Positions 5,414-12,087 of a DNA stretch of 12,087 nt are shown here, one piece after another. The position numbers and the translations under genes are program-made. The DNA is from Lachnospiraceae bacterium (GTDB taxonomy: Bacteria > Bacillota > Clostridia > Lachnospirales > Lachnospiraceae). A model generated the notes under the pieces. The model worked only from the letters and a program-made list of their open reading frames with translations, did not search any database and was not told the origin of the DNA. The DNA is taken from the NCBI GenBank assembly GCA_014804495.1, contig JAAUZS010000086.1:1-12087 (forward strand), in the 5' to 3' direction. Each line of letters starts with the position of its first letter. Within the stretch, counting starts at the first letter, position 1.

Positions 5414-5947
5414 ATGGGAATTATTATATGTGGTTTAAATGGTACTGGAAAGAGCACTCTTGGAAAAGTACTTGCAGAGAAATTGCATTTTCATTTTATA
5501 GACATTGAAACCCTTTATTTTCCAATGACAGACTCTGATAACTTATATACTTCCCCACGTACTCGTGAAGAAGTCGAAAAACTTTTGTTACATGAAGTGA
5601 AAACACATGAAAACTTTATTCTTGCTTCTGTTAAAGGAGATTATGGTGAAGCTATTTGTTCTTTTTTTCAGCATGTTATATTGCTTGATGCTCCAAAAGA
5701 CATTCGACTGCAACGAGTTAAAAATCGCTCTTTTCAGAAGTTTGGTAATAGAATGTTATTAGGAGGTGACTTGTACGAACAAGAAGAAAATTTCTTTAAT
5801 TTTGTTGAGTCCAGAGCGGAGGACACTGTTGAAGAATGGGTAAAGCTTTTAAAATGTCCTATCATACGAATTGACGGGACAAGATCCATAGAAGAAAATA
5901 CAAATCTGATTATGGAAAAACTATTGCTTAATAGTTCCACACGATAA
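5414..5947 (+). CDS. P-loop NTPase, small-molecule kinase-like
   Basis: This 177-residue single-domain protein has a Walker A motif GLNGTGKST at 7-15 right at the N-terminus. FIDIETLYF (28-36) follows, placing D30 where adenylate/shikimate/gluconate-type kinases bind substrate. VILLDAPKDIRLQRVKNR (88-105) has the 'hhLDAPxxxRxxRxxxR' pattern typical of kinases in this fold, which supplies arginines to the lid. IIRIDGTRSIEENTNLI (150-166) matches the usual C-terminal 'hhxIDgtxsxexn' strand and helix. It is probably a kinase for a small metabolite or nucleotide; the substrate cannot be read from sequence. GGGGAG at 5403-5408 precedes ATG 5414. It follows the exonuclease gene by 48 bases and precedes a GNAT gene by 24. 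Confidence 0.85.
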   Translation: MGIIICGLNGTGKSTLGKVLAEKLHFHFIDIETLYFPMTDSDNLYTSPRTREEVEKLLLHEVKTHENFILASVKGDYGEAICSFFQHVILLDAPKDIRLQRVKNRSFQKFGNRMLLGGDLYEQEENFFNFVESRAEDTVEEWVKLLKCPIIRIDGTRSIEENTNLIMEKLLLNSSTR

Positions 5948-5971
5948 ATATTTAGGAGAAGTGCTATTTTA

Positions 5972-6436
5972 ATGAAATTTGAACAAATATATGAACCTCA
6001 GATTAAAGAACAAGTTGTCCGTAAAATCTTAGAAGCATTACCGGATTGGTTTGGAATTGGGGAAGCCAGAGAACAGTATATTAATGAGAGTGCAGAACAG
6101 ATATGTATTGGGGCAATTGATAATGAAGAATATGTTGGGTTCCTGTGTTTGAAAGAGACCGGAAAAGATACTTTAGAACTTGCGGTAATGGGAGTTTTGA
6201 AGGAGTATCACAGACAAGGCATAGGCAGAAAAATGTTTATGATTGCAAAGGATATTGCCCATGAAAAAGGATACTCATTTTTACAGGTAAAGACAGTGCA
6301 GATGGGTAGATATGCGGATTACGATGATACAAACAGGTTTTATATCAGCCTTGGCTTCAAAGAATTTGAAGTGTTTCCGACATTGTGGGATGAGGCAAAT
6401 CCGTGTCAGATATATGTGATGTCGGTAGAAGTATAA
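5972..6436 (+). CDS. GNAT family N-acetyltransferase
   Basis: This 154-residue acetyltransferase has motif A at 68-95 (LELAVMGVLKEYHRQGIGRK). The HRQGIG loop at 80-85 binds the acetyl-CoA pyrophosphate. The C-terminal part FLQVKTVQ, then DTNRFYISLGFKEFEVF (119-135) carries the usual GNAT Tyr near the thiol (Y124). It ends with LWDEANPCQIYVMS, a pattern common in one Firmicutes GNAT subfamily. The substrate is unknown; several relatives are annotated only by fold. AGGAG at 5954-5958 lies 13 nt from the ATG, slightly long. It lies just left of the marked rise in GC content at about 6440. The gap to the MoxR gene is 27 bases, without a terminator. Confidence 0.9.
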   Translation: MKFEQIYEPQIKEQVVRKILEALPDWFGIGEAREQYINESAEQICIGAIDNEEYVGFLCLKETGKDTLELAVMGVLKEYHRQGIGRKMFMIAKDIAHEKGYSFLQVKTVQMGRYADYDDTNRFYISLGFKEFEVFPTLWDEANPCQIYVMSVEV

Positions 6437-6463
6437 ATGATTTCAGCACGAACGAGGTGATTA

Positions 6464-7408
6464 ATGGAAATGAACAGCATATTATCAGGAAAAATACTTA
6501 CAAAAATCGAAGAAAACGTCTCAAAAGTAATTATCGGTAAAAACGAGGTGACAAGACTATTGCTTGCTGCCGTCGCAGCAGGCGGACATGTGCTTTTGGA
6601 GGACGTTCCGGGAACGGGAAAGACAGTGCTTGCAAAAGCTCTTGCGAAGTCCATGGGTTGTAGGTTTGACAGGGTACAGTTTACGCCTGACCTGCTTCCA
6701 AGCGATGTGACGGGGCTGTCATTTTTTGATCAGGAGAAAGCGGCGTTTACATTTAAGGAAGGTCCTGTATTTACAAACATCTTACTGACGGATGAGATAA
6801 ACAGAGCCACGCCGAGAACACAGTCAAGTCTTCTTGAATGTATGGCGGAAGGACAGGTGACCGTGGACGGAGAGACACGGATTTTAGGTGCTCCATTTTT
6901 TGTCATAGCTACGCAGAATCCGGTGGAAACAATCGGCTGCTTTCCTCTTCCCGAAGCGCAGCTTGACCGATTTATCATGAAGATTCGTATGGGAGGTCTG
7001 ACGGTTAGCGAAGAACGTCAGATGATAGAACGCTTTATCAACGCAGAGCCGCTTGCCGAGATAGGACCGGTATGCAGCGCGGAGGATATAAAGGAATTGC
7101 AGAACGCATGCCGTCAGGTATATGTACATGCTGATTTACGTGACTATATTGTTGCATTGGTACAGGAAACCAGAAAAAATAATGTGGGTGTGAGTCCGAG
7201 AGGAACACTTGCGTTACTGCGTGCGTCACAGGGCTATGCGCTCGTGCAGGAACGGGAGTACGTGGTACCTGAGGATATTAAGGAAGTGGCGCACTGTGTA
7301 TTGTGCCATAGGCTTATTGGCGAATTTGATGAGTCACAAAAAGCCGCCGTTGTTACGAAAATTTTAAACAGTGTTGAACTGCCGACAGAGGACTGGTCAA
7401 AAAGATGA
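6464..7408 (+). CDS. MoxR-family AAA+ ATPase
   Basis: This 314-residue protein has the MoxR (AAA_3) layout. Walker A is EDVPGTGKT at 46-54, followed by VQFTPDLLPSDVTG (71-84), the helix-2 insert signature of MoxR proteins. Walker B is ILLTDEINRA (106-115). Sensor 1 lies in IATQNPVE (148-155), and PLPEAQLDRF (161-170) has the arginine-finger region. MoxR ATPases act as chaperones that assemble or activate partner vWA-type proteins. Here the partners are the DUF58 protein and the membrane protein encoded next. ATG 6464 has GAGGTGA at 6454-6460. The stop overlaps the ATG of the DUF58 gene by 4 bases. Codons are clearly GC-richer than in the genes to the left. Confidence 0.95.
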   Translation: MEMNSILSGKILTKIEENVSKVIIGKNEVTRLLLAAVAAGGHVLLEDVPGTGKTVLAKALAKSMGCRFDRVQFTPDLLPSDVTGLSFFDQEKAAFTFKEGPVFTNILLTDEINRATPRTQSSLLECMAEGQVTVDGETRILGAPFFVIATQNPVETIGCFPLPEAQLDRFIMKIRMGGLTVSEERQMIERFINAEPLAEIGPVCSAEDIKELQNACRQVYVHADLRDYIVALVQETRKNNVGVSPRGTLALLRASQGYALVQEREYVVPEDIKEVAHCVLCHRLIGEFDESQKAAVVTKILNSVELPTEDWSKR

Positions 7409-8544
7409 TACTATTTTTATTGCTTGGGATTCTGATAGTGGGCGTACTATGGGAGAACTATTATAGATTCCGGTGGTCAAAAAATGTTTTGGTGAATTTG
7501 TGGTTTGAGTCTGCTTACGTTTATGCTGGGCAGGATACAAAACTTTATGAGGTTATTGAGAACAGAAAGGGCATACCTGTTCCTGTTCTTGAAGTGGGAT
7601 TTCGCACCAAAAAAGAACTTGACTTTACGAATGCTGACAATACCAATGTCAGCGATTATATTTATAAAAGGGATGTTTATGCGATACTGGGCAGACAGAA
7701 GATTACGCGGGAAATTCCTGTGAAATGTAAAAAGCGCGGCAGATATACGATAAGTGATGCGGAAATCACAACGCATACCCTGCTTTATGGAAAGTACTAT
7801 AAAAAAGGGATAGAAACTCCCGCGGAAATATATGTGTATCCAAAAATGACAAACATGTCAGAAGTGATAACAGTATGCGAGCAGATGCTGGGAACGCTTC
7901 AATGTGCGAAGCGGCTCTACGAAGACCCGTTTGCTTTTCGCACGATAAGAAGCTACACGACAGACGACCCGATGAAGACAATCAACTGGAAAGCAAGCGC
8001 CAAAACGGGTTCATTGATGGTCAATACCTATGACTCCGTACAGTCCCAAAAAGCGATGATTTTTCTCGATGTGGAAGACACAGGTATAATAAAGCGCGAG
8101 GAACTCGTAGAAGAAAGCATAGCTATGGCGGCGACTCTGGTCAGAAAGCTTCTTGGGCAGAGCATTGAAGTTGGCTTTTCTTATAATGGTGACGGGCAGA
8201 TAATGATGCCGACGAACAGCAAAAGTGCACTGACCGGACTTGAGCGCATGCTTGCGGAATACAATACTGAAACTAAAAATAAGGATTTTGAGCAGTTGGT
8301 AAAGGAACTTTTTACAGTTACATTTTCAAAAAAGTCTCTTTCTCAGGATACGCTTCTTATATTTATCTCGAAAAACCTGAATCAGCAGCTTATGGATTGT
8401 ATCAGGGATTGCGTAGGGGAGTATCAGACTTTAGTCGTGGTGCCTATGTACAGAGGTGAAAAGACGGTTCAGAGAGATAATATAAATGCCATTAAAAGCA
8501 AGGACAATGTACAGGTATTGATCAAGGAGGTGGAGAGAGGGTGA
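7405..8544 (+). CDS. DUF58 domain protein (MoxR partner)
   Basis: This 379-residue protein has an N-terminal membrane helix at about 1-16 (ILFLLLGILIVGVL). A beta-rich part follows (about 30-150), then the DUF58 signature FRTIRSYTTDDPMKTINWKA (178-197) with SGSLMVNTYD-like continuation to 210. A vWA-like fold starts at KAMIFLDVEDTG (216-227). The metal-site DxSxS motif of true vWA domains is not present in this segment (D222, E224, D225). DUF58 proteins are the usual partners of MoxR ATPases, as here. The start ATG overlaps the MoxR stop, so the two are translationally coupled; the ribosome site (AGAGG at 7387-7391) is weak. The end overlaps the next gene's GTG by 4 bases. Function is probably in the cell envelope or complex assembly, by inference. 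Confidence 0.92.
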   Translation: MILFLLLGILIVGVLWENYYRFRWSKNVLVNLWFESAYVYAGQDTKLYEVIENRKGIPVPVLEVGFRTKKELDFTNADNTNVSDYIYKRDVYAILGRQKITREIPVKCKKRGRYTISDAEITTHTLLYGKYYKKGIETPAEIYVYPKMTNMSEVITVCEQMLGTLQCAKRLYEDPFAFRTIRSYTTDDPMKTINWKASAKTGSLMVNTYDSVQSQKAMIFLDVEDTGIIKREELVEESIAMAATLVRKLLGQSIEVGFSYNGDGQIMMPTNSKSALTGLERMLAEYNTETKNKDFEQLVKELFTVTFSKKSLSQDTLLIFISKNLNQQLMDCIRDCVGEYQTLVVVPMYRGEKTVQRDNINAIKSKDNVQVLIKEVERG

Positions 8545-9767
8545 TTTCAAGCCGAAGCATGAAAATAATGGGATATGCCCATGCCACACTTATTTTTGCT
8601 CTGATTATCCCGTTTATGTATGCGGTTGCAGGGTTGTCGGACCCGGCGGGAGACGGCGTATTATATATAAAATGCCTGCTTATTTCGATTCCTATTATAG
8701 TTACCGAAGTATCAGCGAGGCGTATAAAATATTTTGCCGCATACATAGTGATATGTGTGGCATTGTTAGCGGGTGTATGGAGTACGGCTGCATTATTTAA
8801 CGACTTCGGAGCTTATGCTGTCTGCTATTGTATTGGAATGTCTGTTGAGACATTTTATGTTGCACTAAAGAGACTGCAAGGCAGATTAAAGGAAGCTCCC
8901 CGTAGGAAAGAAAGTGAACCGTTGGCAGCAAAGGAGGAGGAATTTCTGGATACTCCGTCGCTGTCGCTTTTGTGGTATTTTGTCGTAGTTTATGTGCTTG
9001 GATTATTTTTAAAGTCAAAGGCGTTATGTGATATGGCATTTTATAGCGCTATTGTTTATCTTTTTCTGGCATTGATTACTACATATTTTCGTGCAACCCG
9101 GTCATATCTGGATATTAATAAGAGGATAAAGGGAATTCCTACAAAACGTTTGTATGGTGTAGGTTTTTTTATGCTTTTGCTTTTTTCTATGTTGCTGTTG
9201 GTAAGCATTCTTCCATCTGTTTTCATGGCAAAGCACAGACAGTATATAGATATCAGCCGATGGTTTGAAGGCGTGAAGTTTGTGCCATATGAAGACCAGG
9301 GGCAAATGGAATTTGACGAAGCATCGCCCGGCGGCATGAATATGATGGATATGTTGTATGGAGACGAACCGGCGCCTGAATCTTCGGAATTAGCGAATAT
9401 ACTGTTCTGGGTGATGTCTGCTATTTGTATTCTGGTTATTGTCTATGTAATCATTCTGGCAATCAGGCAGGTATTTAAGGATTTTAAGAACAGCCGTGAT
9501 GAGAATGGGGATATCATAGAGGAGATAAAAGACAAAGAAAAATCCGACAGAGAAGAACTGCTGGCGAATGGGTTCCACCGTGCAGACAGCGCGGCGGAAA
9601 GGATAAAGCGCAGATACCGTAAAATGATACGAAAACACAGGAAAGACAGACCGGCGCCCCACGAATCCCCCATTGAGATTGAGGAAGGCGCCGGATTAAA
9701 AGATGATGAAGAAATGAAGCAGCTGCACAAAGCATATGAGGAAGTGCGCTATGGAAAATATGACTGA
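8541..9767 (+). CDS. DUF4129-like multi-pass membrane protein, without transglutaminase domain
   Basis: This is a 408-residue protein with eight likely membrane helices, at about 12-31, 45-59, 63-86, 90-110, 142-158, 163-183, 206-229 and 286-309. The C-terminal cytoplasmic tail has a long basic helix with AAERIKRRYRKMIRKHRKDR (351-370) and ends ELxxLHKAYEEVRYG-like (391-405). This is the pattern of the DUF4129 domain, which ends many transglutaminase membrane proteins of MoxR/DUF58 operons. In those relatives the extracellular transglutaminase domain sits between the last two helices. Here that loop (about 230-285) is only 56 residues and has no Cys-His-Asp set. The GTG start at 8541 is supported by AAGGAGG at 8524-8530; an ATG occurs at 8559. 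Its stop is one base from that of the convergent HD gene. Confidence 0.8.
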   Translation: MISSRSMKIMGYAHATLIFALIIPFMYAVAGLSDPAGDGVLYIKCLLISIPIIVTEVSARRIKYFAAYIVICVALLAGVWSTAALFNDFGAYAVCYCIGMSVETFYVALKRLQGRLKEAPRRKESEPLAAKEEEFLDTPSLSLLWYFVVVYVLGLFLKSKALCDMAFYSAIVYLFLALITTYFRATRSYLDINKRIKGIPTKRLYGVGFFMLLLFSMLLLVSILPSVFMAKHRQYIDISRWFEGVKFVPYEDQGQMEFDEASPGGMNMMDMLYGDEPAPESSELANILFWVMSAICILVIVYVIILAIRQVFKDFKNSRDENGDIIEEIKDKEKSDREELLANGFHRADSAAERIKRRYRKMIRKHRKDRPAPHESPIEIEEGAGLKDDEEMKQLHKAYEEVRYGKYD

Positions 9768-9768
9768 A

Positions 9769-10338
9769 TCATCGTCCCACAACTTTGTATATATCCTGCT
9801 GCATTTTTTCCTCAAAATATTCTTTTAATGCCAGATTCTTATCCCATTTATCCTGTGGATAAGCGCCATAGCGCCGCTTAACATCCGCCATGCGCTCCTC
9901 CATGTCAACTACCTCAGTTCCTGCCAGAGAATCGCAGACCTGAATCAGCCTGTCGTAATCGTCATATACCATCTCGTTCAGAAGCTTACGTAGTTTAGCC
10001 TGCTGTTCTTCAGAAATATCCCACTTTCCTATATAGTCTTCCAGTTTCTGAATACTGAAAGAATGACTGAGACATATCCGGGCCGCCTCATCATATCCTA
10101 ACTCTGTCATATAGCGATATCCGTCATAAATATGCCCCATATGTTTGACTCCGAATTTGCGCCCTATATCGTGGAGAAGTCCAAGCACAAAGGCTTTTTC
10201 GGGATCCATGTCTCCGCAGGCTGCGGCAATCTTTTCTGCGCACATTGCCACCGCATGGCTGTGTTCTACCCACGCTCCCGGATTGTAAGTTTCCGCATCA
10301 CGTAGTAATTCTTCCGCAGTTTCCCTTGTTGGTATCAT
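9769..10338 (-). CDS. HD-domain metal-dependent phosphohydrolase
   Basis: This 189-residue protein has the HD superfamily metal ligands in order: H26/H28 in WVEHSHAVA, the doublet H56-D57 in LGLLHDIGRK, and D136 in LIQVCDSLAG. H92 in LSHSF sits where many HD enzymes have an additional ligand. Such stand-alone HD proteins cleave phosphate from nucleotides or related compounds; the substrate is not evident. AGGAGG (10347-10352 on the minus strand) is 8 nt upstream of the ATG. It is transcribed towards the DUF4129-like gene, with only one base between the two stop codons and no hairpin. Composition is of the higher-GC type, as in the MoxR operon. Confidence 0.9.
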   Translation of the reverse strand: MIPTRETAEELLRDAETYNPGAWVEHSHAVAMCAEKIAAACGDMDPEKAFVLGLLHDIGRKFGVKHMGHIYDGYRYMTELGYDEAARICLSHSFSIQKLEDYIGKWDISEEQQAKLRKLLNEMVYDDYDRLIQVCDSLAGTEVVDMEERMADVKRRYGAYPQDKWDKNLALKEYFEEKMQQDIYKVVGR

Positions 10339-10570
10339 TATCTTTTCCTCCTGTTTGCGTGGAATGATATACTTCTATCGTTTCTGTGGCTTTGATATAA
10401 TGATATCATAATCTTTCTGAGGTGGAAATAGGGCGGTTTGTAAAGTAAGTTAATTGCTATGTTTTTATAGAATAATGAGCATTTATATGGTAAGATATCA
10501 AGACAGAGATAAAAGTACAATATAAAGCAATTTCCGGAAAAAATATGTTGTCAGGAAATATTTGCAGATA

Positions 10571-10575
10571 AGGGG
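10571..10575 (+). promoter_or_regulatory. Ribosome binding site favouring start 10582 for the DUF402 gene
   Basis: AGGGG at 10571-10575 lies 3 nt from ATG 10579 but 6 nt from ATG 10582. The second ATG has the better spacing; the two starts differ by a single Met. Confidence 0.5.
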
Positions 10576-10581
10576 AAAATG

Positions 10582-11133
10582 ATGAAAAGAAGTCGGTTAT
10601 CTTATGATGAGTGGAAATGTATAACTTCAAAAGATATGCATGGAAAAAGAATAAATACAGAGTTTCTTACAGGCTATATTGGTCTTATAGATGTGCGAGA
10701 AGTAAGTGAACCGCAGATTTGGAAGTTTAACGGACAGGACATTGTAGTTTGCGATAGAGGAATCAAATGGCTATCTATTTTACCGGAAAATGACTGGTAT
10801 TGCATTACTGCTATGATGAATGAAGATGGAAAAATTTTATTATGGTATATTGACATGATAGCGGCTCAGGGAATTGATATAGATGGAGTTCCATATTTTG
10901 ATGATTTATATTTGGACTTAGTTGTTTACCCGGACGGAACTATTATAGTCGATGATATGGATGAACTTGAAGAAGCATTGGATAAACATGATATTACAAA
11001 AGCGCAATTTGACCTTGCAATTGAGACGAGTAATAAGTTAAAAGAAGGAATTCTAAGTGATATTACTTCTTTTATTGAATATACGAATAAATGTTTTAAC
11101 CTAACCAATCAATTCAGGTCGGGCAGTCAGTAA
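10582..11133 (+). CDS. DUF402 domain protein
   Basis: This is a 183-residue protein (184 if the adjacent ATG 10579 is used). It matches the DUF402 pattern: NDWYCITAMMNEDGKILLWY (70-89), then PYFDDLYLDLVVYPDGTIIV (104-123) and DDMDELEEALDKHDIT (124-139). The acidic run D-x-x-Y-L-D...D-G...D-x-D-E-L is the metal and phosphate site of DUF402 enzymes. Characterised members hydrolyse nucleoside di- and triphosphates (Ntdp of Staphylococcus) or act in fosfomycin biosynthesis (FomD). A nucleotide or diphosphate-ester hydrolase role is therefore likely, substrate unknown. The 243-base gap upstream (10339-10581) contains no promoter I could support. The gene ends 20 bases from the convergent GNAT gene without a clear terminator. 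Confidence 0.88.
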   Translation: MKRSRLSYDEWKCITSKDMHGKRINTEFLTGYIGLIDVREVSEPQIWKFNGQDIVVCDRGIKWLSILPENDWYCITAMMNEDGKILLWYIDMIAAQGIDIDGVPYFDDLYLDLVVYPDGTIIVDDMDELEEALDKHDITKAQFDLAIETSNKLKEGILSDITSFIEYTNKCFNLTNQFRSGSQ

Positions 11134-11153
11134 ATGGAAAAAATAAGAAGAAT

Positions 11154-11627
11154 TTATAGATAACATACCATAATGTATTCTTCCTCATTTTCCCTTATTA
11201 TTTCAAACCCGACCTTTTGATACATCTTGGCTGCATAATTGGCTTTTTGAACGGAAAGGGAAACACGTTTATATCCATGTGATTTTAGCAAGTCGATAAT
11301 TTTTTTCATCATGGCCGTTCCGATGCCCAATTTTCGATACTCTTTATAAAGCGAAATCGCCAAAGAGGGCGTTTCATCATCTATATGTCCGTAATCATTC
11401 ATAATGCGAACCCAGACGGCGCCTACAATTTGACCGTCAACCTCTGCCACTAATCCGATGTCATCTTTTGATTCTCCGAAGCGTGAGACATAAACCTGTA
11501 ATTCAGGAGATGTGATAATTGTTTTGGGTGGCGGTTCAATACCATCCGGAATAAAAATCGCTTCGTATAAAAAATTATCCAGTAGCGGATATTCATGTTC
11601 TTGTATTTCATGTATTGTGTAATCCAT
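11154..11627 (-). CDS. GNAT family N-acetyltransferase (coupled to PadR gene)
   Basis: This 157-residue acetyltransferase has motif A at 87-110 (PSLAISLYKEYRKLGIGTAM), with RKLGIG (98-103) as the acetyl-CoA loop. SLSVQKANYAAKMYQKVGFE (123-142) holds the terminal helix and strand with Y136. The upstream part has FIPDGIEPPP (25-34) and VGAVWVRIMNDYGHID (68-83), a layout common in one Firmicutes GNAT subfamily. ATG 11625-11627 is preceded on the minus strand by GGGAGG (11633-11638). That site lies inside the end of the PadR gene, whose stop is one base away, so the two are translationally coupled. The substrate is unknown; control of its expression by the adjacent regulator is a reasonable inference. 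Confidence 0.9.
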   Translation of the reverse strand: MDYTIHEIQEHEYPLLDNFLYEAIFIPDGIEPPPKTIITSPELQVYVSRFGESKDDIGLVAEVDGQIVGAVWVRIMNDYGHIDDETPSLAISLYKEYRKLGIGTAMMKKIIDLLKSHGYKRVSLSVQKANYAAKMYQKVGFEIIRENEEEYIMVCYL

Positions 11628-11628
11628 A

Positions 11629-12087
11629 TTATCCTCCCGCCAAAAGTTTTTTTGCTTCCCTGCACCATTCCAAATATGTCTGATAAGTTTTTATCCCAAA
11701 CTCTACCGTAAGCAAATAATATTTGTGTGTACTATCATCATCCAGACATTTATTTAAGATTTTTTCCGCATGTAAAAGGTTGGGCAATTCTTCTTCGATT
11801 TTTTTTTCAAATGCTTCAATATGAGAAATTGCCTGTTCTTCACCCTGCTCATTTCCAAAAAACAATTTTAATAGTGTTTCATAACGAAGTTCATCTTTTT
11901 CAACGGGCAATGTGAGCCATTTTTTCAAATAATCACGCCCGTTTTCTGTTATGGTATATATCAGTTTATTCCTATTATTTTTGGTATCTTCTCTTTTCGT
12001 AGCCAGACTGCGATTAACTAAATCATTTAGGGCAGGGTATATACTGCCATAGCTTGCGTTCCAAAAATATTTCAGAGTGGTATCTAT
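11629..12087 (-). CDS. PadR family transcriptional regulator (start beyond right edge)
   Basis: The frame is open on the minus strand from the right edge to TAA at 11629-11631, giving 152 visible residues without the N-terminus. A TTG inside the frame at 11926-11928 is not the start. The edge sequence continues in frame with YFWNASYGSIYPALNDLVNR and then KLIYTITENGRDYLKKW. This is the winged-helix signature of PadR: 'FWxxSxGSIYPAL', a wing, and 'YxITexGxxxLxxW'. The second half (LPNLLHAEKILNKC, then LLTVEFGIKTYQTYLEW) is the helical Vir_C dimerisation domain. PadR proteins are dimeric repressors often controlling a neighbouring stress, drug-response or acyltransferase gene, here the coupled GNAT. 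About 20-25 N-terminal residues are missing. Confidence 0.9.
   Translation of the reverse strand: MDTTLKYFWNASYGSIYPALNDLVNRSLATKREDTKNNRNKLIYTITENGRDYLKKWLTLPVEKDELRYETLLKLFFGNEQGEEQAISHIEAFEKKIEEELPNLLHAEKILNKCLDDDSTHKYYLLTVEFGIKTYQTYLEWCREAKKLLAGG

Noticed and set aside
2036..6436. Array of small one-gene units considered as an integron cassette array
   Set aside because: No repeated attC-like sites between genes and no integrase seen; gaps differ in sequence and length, and some genes overlap.
9390..9735. Long minus-strand open frames under the DUF4129-like gene
   Set aside because: They are antisense shadows: Ser/Pro-rich, low complexity, no ribosome sites, while the plus-strand gene has clear helices and a family-like tail.
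10353..10430. Palindrome ATGATATCAT near 10400 as an operator or promoter of the HD gene
   Set aside because: Only 10 bp in AT-rich sequence, and no properly spaced -35/-10 pair could be fitted around it.
11116..11215. Inverted repeat AGGTCGGG (11116-11123) and CCCGACCT (11208-11215) around the end of the DUF402 gene
   Set aside because: Arms of 8 bp are 84 bases apart and each lies inside coding sequence (DUF402 tail and the GNAT KVGFE region); no U-run follows. Probably chance.

Overview
The window looks like a chromosomal accessory region from a low-GC Firmicute, most likely a Clostridia/Lachnospiraceae gut anaerobe. This is an inference from AT-rich coding sequence, strong AGGAGG-type ribosome binding sites, GTG starts, and family content typical of that group (DUF3791/DUF3990 pair, SWIM-domain protein, DUF58/MoxR operon, DUF402, PadR). 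No rRNA, tRNA, CRISPR array, insertion sequence or integrase is visible.

Left part (1-2035): the 3' end of a probable SAM-dependent methyltransferase, a small GNAT acetyltransferase with a GTG start, and the remnant tail of a second, different GNAT. A perfect 15-bp-arm hairpin then serves as a likely bidirectional terminator. Next is a stand-alone transglutaminase-like protein on the minus strand with its own promoter. A 330-base stretch without a confident gene separates this from the next block.

Middle part (2036-6436): a run of small, AT-rich plus-strand genes. They encode an unrecognised 98-residue protein, a SWIM zinc-finger protein, and a three-gene cassette of DUF3791, DUF3990 (ADP-ribosyltransferase-like) and a small helical protein. 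The first two cassette genes are 1 nt apart and the last two overlap at ATGA. After the cassette come a cysteine-rich protein, a stand-alone 5'-3' exonuclease of the FEN/Pol I N-terminal type, a P-loop small-molecule-kinase-like protein and a GNAT acetyltransferase. The DUF3791-DUF3990 cassette is the best candidate for an interesting toxin-antitoxin-like or effector system.

Right-centre (6464-10338): a block of clearly higher GC holding a tightly overlapping MoxR ATPase / DUF58 / DUF4129-like membrane protein operon. The DUF4129-like protein has no transglutaminase domain in the extracellular loop where relatives carry one. A convergent HD-domain hydrolase lies one base away.

Right end (10582-12087): AT-rich again, with a DUF402 protein. 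It faces a PadR-GNAT pair on the minus strand. The PadR regulator runs off the right edge and is joined to the GNAT gene with a 1-base gap. The genes appear to be mostly independent small units; only the DUF3791/DUF3990 cassette, the MoxR/DUF58/DUF4129 operon and the PadR/GNAT pair show clear translational coupling.
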